A DNA stretch of 8,007 nt from positions 1-8,007 of the forward strand of contig JAHEML010000133.1 in the NCBI GenBank assembly GCA_024643705.1, read 5' to 3'. Every line of letters starts with the position of its first letter. The first letter of the stretch is position 1. Under the pieces are notes generated by a model that was not told the origin of the DNA, ran no database searches, and was given only the letters and a program-made list of their open reading frames with translations. The DNA comes from Caldilineaceae bacterium (GTDB taxonomy: Bacteria > Chloroflexota > Anaerolineae > Caldilineales > Caldilineaceae). Of the stretch, positions 1 to 5,493 are shown in pieces. Made by a program: the position numbers and the translations under genes.

Positions 1-1
1 C

Positions 2-592
2 GGCAAAAGTCACTGGGAACGCTTTTGCGCTGCTGTTCTCTCGGGCAACGACAAGCAGTCGGAAGCACTGGTTGCATTGCTCTCTCCGTCCGATACGCCT
101 GCACTGCTTGATCTGGCCCAAAACACGGGTGAAGGCCGTTGGTGGGCTGTGCGGGGCTTAGCCCAAGTGGGGAACGAGCGAGCACTTTCCTTTGTTGTCG
201 CTTGCCTGGCCGATGCCGATGCCGGTGTACGATCGGTTGCTGCCTTGGCGTTATCCTCTCTCCACCAACGCCACCCGACTGCTGTGCAGCCTCTTCTTGT
301 CCGTTTGGCGGATTGTCTGGCCGACGAGGATGGGCTGGTGCGTCAATGCGCTGCGGATGGCTTGGCCCAAGTTGGCGACGCCGCAGTCGATCTTCTGGCA
401 GCACAATTGGATAGTGAAAACCAGGGGGTGCGGGTGCGCGCCGCCGGGGCCTTGCATCGCATTGGCACATTGAAGACGGCTGCTCCCCTGTATCACCATC
501 TGGACGATTCTAACCCGCTCGTCCGACATTATGCCTTCGAGACTCTGGACCGACTGGGGCTGCTGACGAATCTTCTTCTCGTCCGTGGATAG
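2..592 (+). CDS. HEAT/PBS-lyase-repeat protein, 5' end outside the window
   Basis: The frame is open from the first full codon (base 2) to a TAG stop at 590-592, giving 196 visible residues, so the true start lies upstream. The TTG at 77 is internal and has no ribosome binding site. The protein is an array of helical hairpins of about 31 residues (one spacing is 37), each marked by a VR pair followed by an Ala-rich helix: examples are VRSVAALALSSL, VRQCAADGLAQVG, VRVRAAGALHRIG and VRHYAFETLDRLG. Between them lie acidic turns such as LADADAG and LDSENQG. This is the signature of HEAT-like or PBS-lyase repeats, which form a curved alpha-solenoid used as a protein-binding scaffold. No catalytic domain is visible and the partner is unknown. 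No signal peptide can be judged because the N-terminus is missing. The C-terminus ends just after the last repeat. The fold call is firm and the function is open. Confidence 0.85.
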   Translation, partial: GKSHWERFCAAVLSGNDKQSEALVALLSPSDTPALLDLAQNTGEGRWWAVRGLAQVGNERALSFVVACLADADAGVRSVAALALSSLHQRHPTAVQPLLVRLADCLADEDGLVRQCAADGLAQVGDAAVDLLAAQLDSENQGVRVRAAGALHRIGTLKTAAPLYHHLDDSNPLVRHYAFETLDRLGLLTNLLLVRG

Positions 593-646
593 CTTCCAGT
601 CGGTGCCAGGGATCTGATTTTGAATAATCACAAATAAATTCTGTTG

Positions 647-673
647 ACTACCGTGTGGAGAAAAAACGGTAGT
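647..673. promoter_or_regulatory. Inverted repeat at the lipoprotein promoter (possible operator)
   Basis: ACTACCGT (647-654) and ACGGTAGT (666-673) form a perfect 8-bp inverted repeat around an 11-base spacer. Its right edge touches the first base of the predicted -35 box, a usual place for a repressor or activator site. It could instead be a weak terminator of the HEAT-repeat gene 55 bases upstream, but the T-tract after it is broken (TGCATTATTCTTT). Operator is the preferred reading; no regulator can be named. Confidence 0.4.
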
Positions 674-701
674 TGCATTATTCTTTGGCAAGCACTATAA
701 T
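673..701 (+). promoter_or_regulatory. Sigma70-type promoter for the SH3b lipoprotein gene
   Basis: A perfect -10 box TATAAT (696-701) lies exactly 17 bases after TTGCAT (673-678), a partial -35 box. The surroundings are A/T-rich. Predicted transcription would start near 708, leaving a leader of about 108 bases before the ATG at 816. It is the best promoter match in the 593-815 gap and points into the next gene. Confidence 0.6.
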
Positions 702-815
702 TTATTTATGGCTTAGATTCCTAAGATCACCCCGCAAAATAAGTAGCCAACATCAGATTGACACCAAATACAGCTTAACCCTTAACTCTTTTCACCAAAA
801 GACAGATGATCGTCA

Positions 816-1901
816 ATGGTAAAGATACTCCGTAAAACCCTAGTCCTATTCTCGCTTATCAGTGGATTTCTACTGCTCACTGGCTGCGTGTCCGATCCGC
901 TGCTGGTAGCCGAATCTCTCCAACTGATGTCGGATTTCGCGCAGCAGACGCCCCCTCATATCGAAAAACTCGACGCAATGGGGGATTCATCTAATGGGTC
1001 GGAGCAGAGCAGTACGGCAACCGACCAAACCAGTACAACAGAAACCTCGCCAGGCACGTCTTCTAACAATGCCCAGGCCGCATCAACGACAACCGTTACT
1101 GTCAAAAACAGTCGAGTCAATATCCGCAGTGGTCCGGGGCTTGAACACCAGCCTATTCAGACTGTCAGCACTGGCACGGTGTTCACGACATCTGGTTCGA
1201 CGAGCAACGGTTGGTGGCGCATTTGCTGTTTCCAAGGGGTCAATGAAGATCCAGACCAGCCAACGTTGCCCGCTTGGGTTTCGGGGCGGGTGGTTGAAGC
1301 TAGTGCAGATGCTGTCGCGCTGCCCATTTTGGAAACGCTCTTTCCGCCAAATGTCAGCGCTGTGTGGGATGTAGACTACCAATGTGGGTCGGATCGTTGT
1401 GTCGAGCGTGTATGTACGGCCGAAATGATCGCCACAGAACGTGATGATTTGGACAGCTTCTGGCTTATTATCGATAGAGAGGTCATCTGGGCTAATGACT
1501 GCGGTGAAAATACCACTTTGCGACACCAATTAGACCGATTTGATGGCAAAGATTTGTACACTGGTCAAACAGAAGTCTTTCTGGTAGACTATTGGCATGG
1601 GGCTGATTCTGGCCCAACCAACAGCATTTTTACACTATCCGATGATCGAAAAGTGGCGGCTTGGTGTGATAACCAGTTGACCGATGAAGTGCCGCAAGAA
1701 AATGGTTGGGTGAACACGTACGTCGGAGCGGCTTGTTATGATGTACGCACCGGCATACTACTCTCGATGAATTACATCAAACGGTGGTTTTATTCTGGTG
1801 AGTTCGAAGGTGAAATCTATGATCGTGCCTATCTAGGAGATTTTGAAGTCTATGAAATCACGCTGAACCGTACGAATATCGAGCTTCTATATGAGAAGTA
1901 A
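816..1901 (+). CDS. SH3b-domain lipoprotein with unrecognised C-terminal domain
   Basis: 361 residues. The N-terminus is a lipoprotein signal: Lys/Arg-containing start, hydrophobic core, then the lipobox LTGC with Cys24 as the predicted lipidated residue, so the protein should sit on the outer face of the membrane. Residues about 50-92 are a Ser/Thr/Gln/Asn-rich linker. Residues about 93-162 form a bacterial SH3 (SH3b) domain: VNIRSGPG, then GTVF, GWWRI and AWVSGRVV. Such domains often bind peptidoglycan or cell-wall peptides. An insertion (CCFQGVNEDPDQPTLP) lies inside the domain. Residues about 178-361 are a separate domain with cysteines at 190, 195, 200, 229, 284 and 307 and many Trp/Tyr; I do not recognise it. 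Start: ATG 816 gives the lipoprotein signal directly, although no strong Shine-Dalgarno precedes it. The gene stands alone, with gaps of over 220 bases on each side. Localisation and SH3b are confident; the role is unknown. Confidence 0.88.
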   Translation: MVKILRKTLVLFSLISGFLLLTGCVSDPLLVAESLQLMSDFAQQTPPHIEKLDAMGDSSNGSEQSSTATDQTSTTETSPGTSSNNAQAASTTTVTVKNSRVNIRSGPGLEHQPIQTVSTGTVFTTSGSTSNGWWRICCFQGVNEDPDQPTLPAWVSGRVVEASADAVALPILETLFPPNVSAVWDVDYQCGSDRCVERVCTAEMIATERDDLDSFWLIIDREVIWANDCGENTTLRHQLDRFDGKDLYTGQTEVFLVDYWHGADSGPTNSIFTLSDDRKVAAWCDNQLTDEVPQENGWVNTYVGAACYDVRTGILLSMNYIKRWFYSGEFEGEIYDRAYLGDFEVYEITLNRTNIELLYEK

Positions 1902-1963
1902 TGTTGCGCAGGTAGCATCAATAGCGTAACAGGTGGTTTGAAGTATCATTCCTCGTTGTATGA

Positions 1964-2018
1964 AGTCCAACAAAACATCGCAATTTACATCGCCTTAGCT
2001 GTAGCCAAAAGTTGGACT
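1964..2018. repeat. Inverted repeat flanking a short direct repeat
   Basis: AGTCCAAC (1964-1971) and GTTGGACT (2011-2018) are perfect 8-bp inverted copies 39 bases apart. Between them ACATCGC occurs twice (1975-1981 and 1987-1993), with a 12-base period. This lies in the 249-base gap after the lipoprotein gene. It may be a regulator site or an RNA structure in the 3' or 5' untranslated region, or chance. No mobile-element gene or target duplication is seen. Confidence 0.3.
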
Positions 2019-2036
2019 GGATCGTGTTTGGGTATC

Positions 2037-2054
2037 AAAGTGCTTTGGCACTTT
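2037..2054. repeat. Short palindrome in the gap before the secreted-protein gene
   Basis: AAAGTGC-TTTG-GCACTTT is a perfect 7-bp stem with a 4-base loop. It is followed only by TG rather than a T-run, so it would be a weak terminator for the lipoprotein gene. It could equally be an operator 97 bases upstream of the next start. No convincing -35/-10 pair was found in this gap. Confidence 0.35.
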
Positions 2055-2136
2055 TGAACCATATTGTGTCGCAGGTTCATTTTATTCTGATGAGCCTAAG
2101 TACAGTATCTACTTTCCGGTTTGTCTGCTGTTTCGC

Positions 2137-2143
2137 AAAGGAG
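2137..2143 (+). promoter_or_regulatory. Shine-Dalgarno site that fixes the start at 2151
   Basis: AAAGGAG lies 7 bases before ATG 2151. The in-frame upstream TTG at 2121 has no such site and would put ten unrelated residues, including a Cys and three Arg, in front of a typical signal peptide. The start is therefore placed at 2151. Confidence 0.85.
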
Positions 2144-2150
2144 ATGTCGT

Positions 2151-3116
2151 ATGCCAACTTCAGGTCGTTCAATTCGTCGAAGTCTTCTCGCTGTTCTCTT
2201 GATTGTGGCGCTGCTGTTGCCCGCATCTGCCGTTCTGGCCGGTGATGGTGACACTGGTCCCAATCCCCATATCGTTCCCATCTTGGCCAAGCGCACAAGC
2301 CCACCCCCTATTCCCCACTCCGATGTGTTGAAACCGAATGACATTTGGAATCATGTCGTTGCTTCCAATCTGCCTCCGCAGTCGCATGAAGCATCTGATG
2401 TTGCCAGTGCTGATGGTCTCTCCAATGGCAAGCCGTTCATTCTAAAGACGACCACTAATATCGCTAACGGCATTACGTTGAACTACATGAATGCGCCTGC
2501 GCCTTCTGTCTGCAACAATTTCGACGCCAATGGCATGTGGGCCAGCCGTTCAAATCCAAAAGCCCACAACGATGTCTTTACGGACTGGTTTGGTGGTTGG
2601 GGTCCTTTTGCGGTTGATGATGGCTATCGACAGGCCAAAAATGTCGTCTTCTCCAAGGAGAATGCGGTAGGTCCAGGTGAAAACTATGACGACGATGGCA
2701 AATCTTCTGCTGTCGGCGACACGGTGGACGGACGTCATTCTGCCAAGATTGCCAGTAGCCAACCCTATGCTGCTGGTTTCGCCAGCCCGATCTTCCATGC
2801 TGATCCTGGTTCTACAGTCACAGTTTCGGTCTATTACCTGATCATCAACCATGGTAACATTGCCCACAACAAGCGTTGGGATTACGACTGGGCTTCCCTG
2901 GGTGTCAAGGCAGATGCCTATGGCGACACAGCGCAGTATGTGAATGGCTATACCCGTGGTCAGTGGCACGTGATGGAAAACACCGTTACTGTCGGCGATA
3001 GCGGTATGTTCATGGTCATGATCCAAGGCGAAAGCCCGGCAGCACTCAACTCCAACATCTACTTCGACGATATCTCCATCACGGTTGATGGCGAGCCGAT
3101 GGCAAGCTGCTACTAA
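2151..3116 (+). CDS. Secreted protein with probable CBM-like beta-sandwich
   Basis: 321 residues from ATG 2151. A Sec signal peptide is clear: Arg-containing start (RSIRR), a Leu/Val/Ala core and a probable cleavage site after AVLA (residue 30), so the mature protein begins GDGDTG and is exported. There is no lipobox, LPXTG motif or C-terminal membrane helix. After a Pro-rich N-terminal stretch, residues about 170-314 look like a jelly-roll beta-sandwich of the carbohydrate-binding type: PGSTVTVSVYYL, QWHVMENTVTV and IYFDDISITVDG, the last being the usual closing strand of CBM4/9-like modules. Only two cysteines are in the mature protein (121 and 320), which could close the domain with a disulfide. 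No glycosidase or protease motif is seen, so binding or a structural role is likelier than catalysis. Ligand unknown. It is transcribed alone; a strong terminator follows. Export is confident and the fold moderately so. Confidence 0.85.
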   Translation: MPTSGRSIRRSLLAVLLIVALLLPASAVLAGDGDTGPNPHIVPILAKRTSPPPIPHSDVLKPNDIWNHVVASNLPPQSHEASDVASADGLSNGKPFILKTTTNIANGITLNYMNAPAPSVCNNFDANGMWASRSNPKAHNDVFTDWFGGWGPFAVDDGYRQAKNVVFSKENAVGPGENYDDDGKSSAVGDTVDGRHSAKIASSQPYAAGFASPIFHADPGSTVTVSVYYLIINHGNIAHNKRWDYDWASLGVKADAYGDTAQYVNGYTRGQWHVMENTVTVGDSGMFMVMIQGESPAALNSNIYFDDISITVDGEPMASCY

Positions 3117-3183
3117 AGCATTGTTGGAGAGACCAAAGCTTTCTCGTAGCTTGAGCACGAGATTGCCCAGTTAGAGTAGAATG

Positions 3184-3229
3184 AAAGACAAACGCCCTCG
3201 CATCATAATTGCGAGGGCGTTTGTCTTTT
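3184..3229 (+). terminator. Factor-independent terminator after the secreted-protein gene
   Basis: The G+C-rich hairpin has arms 3187-3202 and 3210-3225, 16 perfect base pairs, with a 7-base loop (TCATAAT). Three A-T pairs extend the base to 3184/3228, and the 3' side runs into TCTTTTC. It lies 67 bases after the stop of the secreted-protein gene. The opposite arm has fewer T residues on its own 3' side, so it is likelier to act on rightward transcription. Confidence 0.9.
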
Positions 3230-3319
3230 CTCGCACCTCACAAGCCTTCAATCCCTGTGGTGCAATGGGTTGCAAGGAAAAGCTGCCTACGGAAAGTAGC
3301 ATTTCTCTCCCACACTGGC

Positions 3320-3325
3320 TATAAT
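3320..3325 (+). promoter_or_regulatory. -10 box of the probable ilvE promoter
   Basis: TATAAT is a perfect -10 box. The -35 region is poor: TAGCAT (3297-3302) at 17-base spacing or GTAGCA at 18. This suggests a weak or activator-dependent promoter. Transcription would start near 3332, leaving a leader of about 100 bases before ATG 3435. Confidence 0.5.
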
Positions 3326-3332
3326 CAAGAAA

Positions 3333-3356
3333 TTCGACTTTGTGTACAGGGTCGAA
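3333..3356 (+). promoter_or_regulatory. Hairpin at the very start of the ilvE leader
   Basis: TTCGACTTTG (3333-3342) can pair with CAGGGTCGAA (3347-3356) over 10 pairs, two of them G-U, with a TGTA loop. It begins where transcription is predicted to start, so it could be a 5'-terminal mRNA stem-loop or, as DNA, an operator. It is not a terminator, since no T-run follows. No known riboswitch or T-box motif is recognised. Confidence 0.35.
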
Positions 3357-3371
3357 CTTCTACTGTCCCAA

Positions 3372-3410
3372 CAGAGACGCTCCACCCTAATTGCACCGAC
3401 TGCGTCTGTG
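3372..3410 (+). promoter_or_regulatory. Second possible hairpin in the ilvE leader
   Basis: CAGAGACGC (3372-3380) can pair with GCGTCTGTG (3402-3410), 8 pairs with one G-G mismatch, around a 21-base loop. It ends 10 bases before the ribosome binding site and could affect access to it. The long loop makes it modest on its own. Confidence 0.25.
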
Positions 3411-3420
3411 TCCCACCTGC

Positions 3421-3427
3421 GAAGGAG
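3421..3427 (+). promoter_or_regulatory. Shine-Dalgarno site that fixes the ilvE start
   Basis: GAAGGAG stands 7 bases before ATG 3435. The frame is open further upstream to GTG 3342, but that codon lacks a ribosome binding site and would add 31 residues absent from the family. The start is placed at 3435. Confidence 0.9.
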
Positions 3428-3434
3428 AAACTCC

Positions 3435-4364
3435 ATGGCAAAAATGCGTGCCGATTTCATCTGGATGAATGGCGAGATCATTCCGTGGGACCAAGCCCAG
3501 GTCCACGTCTTTACCCACGCGCTCCATTACGGCAGCAGCACATTCGAGGGCATTCGGGCCTACGAAACCCCCGACGGCCCCGCCATTTTTCGCGGACGGG
3601 AACACTACGAGCGTCTGCTCTTTAGCTGCAAGGTGGCTCGTATCCCATCACCGCTGACCGTGGACGAGTGGATGGATGTGACAATTCGGGTGCTTCAGGC
3701 CAACAAACTGCGCAGCGCCTATGTGCGCCCCTTGGTCTTCCGTGGATATGAATCCCTGGGCGTAGACGGGCGCGGCTGCCCGGTGGACGCGATTGTGGCG
3801 ACTGTCCCCTGGGGGCGCTATTTGGGCAGTGAAGCCATCGACAACGGCGTGGATGTCCAGGTGAGCAGTTGGCGACGCATGGCCCCCAATATGCTCAGCC
3901 CCATGGCGAAAATTGGTGGCCAGTATGTTTCCAGCCAAAATATCGTGATCGAGGCCAAGGACAATGGCTTCACCGAAGGCATTGCCCTGGACGGCAACGG
4001 CCAGATCAGCGAAGGCAGTGGCGAGAATATCTTCATTATTCACAAGGGCATCATCTACACCCCGCCCATGTCCAGCAGCATTTTGGGGGGCATCACCCGG
4101 GACAGCGCCATCACTATTGCCCAGGATTTGGGCTACCAGGTGAAGGAAGCCTCCATGAGCCGGGAGATGCTCTATCTGGCCGACGAAATTTTCTTCACCG
4201 GCACTGCGGCCGAGATCACTCCAGTGCGCTCGGTGGATCGAATGCCCGTGGGCGACGGTAAACGGGGACCGATCACCAAAGCGGTGCAGGATGTCTTCTT
4301 TGGCATTGTGGAAGACGGTGCGCCGGACAAATGGAATTGGCTGACCCGTGTGAAGTTGGGGTAA
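3435..4364 (+). CDS. ilvE: Branched-chain amino acid aminotransferase
   Basis: 309 residues, the normal length for bacterial class IV PLP aminotransferases (E. coli IlvE is 309). It catalyses the reversible, PLP-dependent transfer of an amino group between glutamate and the 2-keto acids of Leu, Ile and Val, in the cytoplasm. The family pattern is clear from end to end: HALHYGSSTFEGIR (28-41), YVRPL (96-100), PWGRYLG (125-131), the catalytic Lys159 in MAKIGGQY (157-164), EGIALDGNG then ISEGSGENIF (191-200, with Glu193 placed to contact the PLP ring nitrogen), GITRD (219-223), and TGTAAEITPVRSVD (255-268). The C-terminus (DKWNWL) also matches IlvE. It is monocistronic: its own promoter, with a hairpin terminator directly after. 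D-amino acid aminotransferase and aminodeoxychorismate lyase share the fold but fit these motifs less well. Confidence 0.96.
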   Translation: MAKMRADFIWMNGEIIPWDQAQVHVFTHALHYGSSTFEGIRAYETPDGPAIFRGREHYERLLFSCKVARIPSPLTVDEWMDVTIRVLQANKLRSAYVRPLVFRGYESLGVDGRGCPVDAIVATVPWGRYLGSEAIDNGVDVQVSSWRRMAPNMLSPMAKIGGQYVSSQNIVIEAKDNGFTEGIALDGNGQISEGSGENIFIIHKGIIYTPPMSSSILGGITRDSAITIAQDLGYQVKEASMSREMLYLADEIFFTGTAAEITPVRSVDRMPVGDGKRGPITKAVQDVFFGIVEDGAPDKWNWLTRVKLG

Positions 4365-4374
4365 GCATTGGGGA

Positions 4375-4425
4375 TTGGGGAAACAAAAAGCGGGCGGCAT
4401 CACCGCCCGCTTTTTGTTTCCCCAA
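4375..4425. terminator. Bidirectional terminator between ilvE and the KAS III gene
   Basis: The arms 4375-4397 and 4403-4425 are perfectly complementary over 23 pairs, with a 5-base loop (CATCA). The G+C core (GCGGGCGG/CCGCCCGC) is flanked by AAAAA on the left and TTTTT on the right, so the structure reads as a terminator from either strand. It starts 10 bases after the ilvE stop and ends 3 bases from the convergent KAS III stop, as expected for a shared terminator. Confidence 0.92.
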
Positions 4426-4428
4426 CAT

Positions 4429-5439
4429 CTACAGACTTGGACTCATTTCCAACACCGCCGCTCCCCACGTTAACCCCGCACCGAACGCCACCAGCATCAG
4501 CCGATCCGTGGGCAGAATGCGCCCGCTCTCCAGATTTTCGGTCAGGGCCAGAGGAATCGAGGCCGCTGACGTATTGGCGTAGCGGTCGATGTTGACGATG
4601 AACCGCTCCAAAGGAAAATCCATCAACTTGGCCGCGGTCTGGATAATGCGCAGATTGGCCTGATGGGGCACAATCCAGTCCATGTCGGCCAATGCCAACC
4701 CGGCTTGGGCCGCTGCCTGTTCGCAGGCAGGGCCAACCACCCGGGTAGCGAACTTGAAGACCTCTCGCCCATTCATCTCCACATAGTGCTGGCGGCTGTC
4801 CAATACCGCCTGGCTGAAAGGCTGGGCCGATCCGCCACCACGCATGATAATCTGCTCGCTCTGGCTGCCGTCCGAGCCGAGAACGAAGCTGCGCAGCCCG
4901 CACGAGCGATCCGTGGCCTGGACGACAACCGCGCCGGCCGCATCCCCGAAAAGCACGCATGTCGAACGGTCCGTCCAGTCCACAAAGCGGCTGAGCAACT
5001 CGACACCCACCACAAGAATCGTGCGGTAGGTGCCTGTCTGGATAAACTGATAGGCTGTGCTCAGCGCATAGACAAAGCCCGTGCAGCCGGTGACGACGAC
5101 AAACGCGGGCACATCCGTTGCGCCCAGCGCGTGCTGCAATTGGCTGGAAACTGGCGGCGTATGATGATCCGGCGTGGAGGTGGCGACGATAATCAGGTCT
5201 AACTCGGATGGCTGGATGCCCGCCTTTGCCAGTGCCGCCCGGCTGGCATGGAGCGACAAAGTGCAGGTCGTCTCATCCGGCGCTGCGATGTGTCGCTCAC
5301 GGATGCCCGTGCGCTGAACGATCCACTCGTCGCTGGTCTCCAGTTCCGCGGGCAGATCGAAGTTCGTCAGCACTTTCTCCGGCGCATACGCGCCCCAGCC
5401 GGTCATCTGCCCGTAGATGGGTTTGCTGCCATTTCTCAC
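4429..5439 (-). CDS. fabH: Beta-ketoacyl-ACP synthase III (KAS III, FabH-like)
   Basis: 336 residues from the GTG at 5439, slightly longer than E. coli FabH (317). KAS III condenses an acyl-CoA primer with malonyl-ACP to start fatty acid chains. Seen here (this numbering): APEKVLTN (19-26); SDEWIVQRTGIRER (36-49), the CoA-contacting Trp and Arg region; catalytic Cys119 in TGCTGFVYAL; FGDAAGAVV (164-172); catalytic His259 in PHQANLRII; catalytic Asn289 in YANTSAASIP; and the closing GAGLTWGAAVLE. The Cys-His-Asn triad is intact. Before Cys119 the sequence is VVVTG, where most FabH proteins have something like D-x-x-A-A, so this may be a divergent member. Start: GTG 5439 has AGGAGG 5 bases away; an in-frame ATG at 5475 adds 12 residues but has a poor site. 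It lies 54 bases after the kinase gene on the same strand, probably cotranscribed. A secondary-metabolite or hydrocarbon KAS III is the main alternative. Confidence 0.92.
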   Translation of the reverse strand: MRNGSKPIYGQMTGWGAYAPEKVLTNFDLPAELETSDEWIVQRTGIRERHIAAPDETTCTLSLHASRAALAKAGIQPSELDLIIVATSTPDHHTPPVSSQLQHALGATDVPAFVVVTGCTGFVYALSTAYQFIQTGTYRTILVVGVELLSRFVDWTDRSTCVLFGDAAGAVVVQATDRSCGLRSFVLGSDGSQSEQIIMRGGGSAQPFSQAVLDSRQHYVEMNGREVFKFATRVVGPACEQAAAQAGLALADMDWIVPHQANLRIIQTAAKLMDFPLERFIVNIDRYANTSAASIPLALTENLESGRILPTDRLMLVAFGAGLTWGAAVLEMSPSL

Positions 5440-5444
5440 GGCGT

Positions 5445-5450
5445 CCTCCT
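5445..5450 (-). promoter_or_regulatory. Shine-Dalgarno site supporting a GTG start for the KAS III gene
   Basis: Read on the - strand it is AGGAGG, 5 bases before GTG 5439. This full-length match favours the GTG over the in-frame ATG at 5475, which has only a poor purine stretch before it. Confidence 0.75.
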
Positions 5451-5493
5451 GGACAAATTTGAACGATGCATCCAACTCGGTCGCGCTGAATCC

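Larger units (their letters stand above)
3117..3434. other. 318-base gap between the secreted-protein gene and ilvE
   Basis: No gene is supported here. From left to right it holds a small imperfect hairpin (3142-3162, TCTCGT/ACGAGA with a bulge), the strong terminator of the secreted-protein gene, about 90 bases with nothing recognised, a perfect -10 box at 3320, and the ilvE leader with two possible hairpins and the ribosome binding site. A + strand frame through 3209-3625 has no ribosome binding site and overlaps ilvE, so it is not called. Confidence 0.7.

Noticed and set aside
1964..2018. Terminal inverted repeats of a tiny mobile element
   Set aside because: The arms are only 8 bp, no flanking target duplication is visible and the 39-base interior could not move by known means without helper evidence.
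2550..3158. - strand open frame of 202 codons opposite the secreted-protein gene
   Set aside because: It is antisense to a gene with a clear signal peptide and ribosome binding site; its translation has no recognisable domain and its length follows from codon bias.
3142..3162. Hairpin TCTCGT/ACGAGA just after the secreted-protein gene as a terminator
   Set aside because: The stem is short and bulged and no T-run follows; the strong hairpin at 3184-3229 does the job.
3342..3434. In-frame extension of ilvE with three successive Leu codons (CTT CTA CTG), resembling a branched-chain amino acid leader peptide
   Set aside because: It has no stop codon before ilvE, no ribosome binding site and no following terminator hairpin, so it is not a classic attenuator. 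The clear site at 3421-3427 places the start at 3435.
3209..3625. + strand open frame of 138 codons across the end of the terminator and the ilvE start
   Set aside because: It begins inside the terminator hairpin, lacks a ribosome binding site, shows no family motif and overlaps ilvE in another frame.
3648..4403. - strand open frame of 251 codons opposite ilvE
   Set aside because: It is antisense to a fully conserved aminotransferase, runs into the terminator hairpin, and has the His/Ala-rich composition typical of shadow frames.
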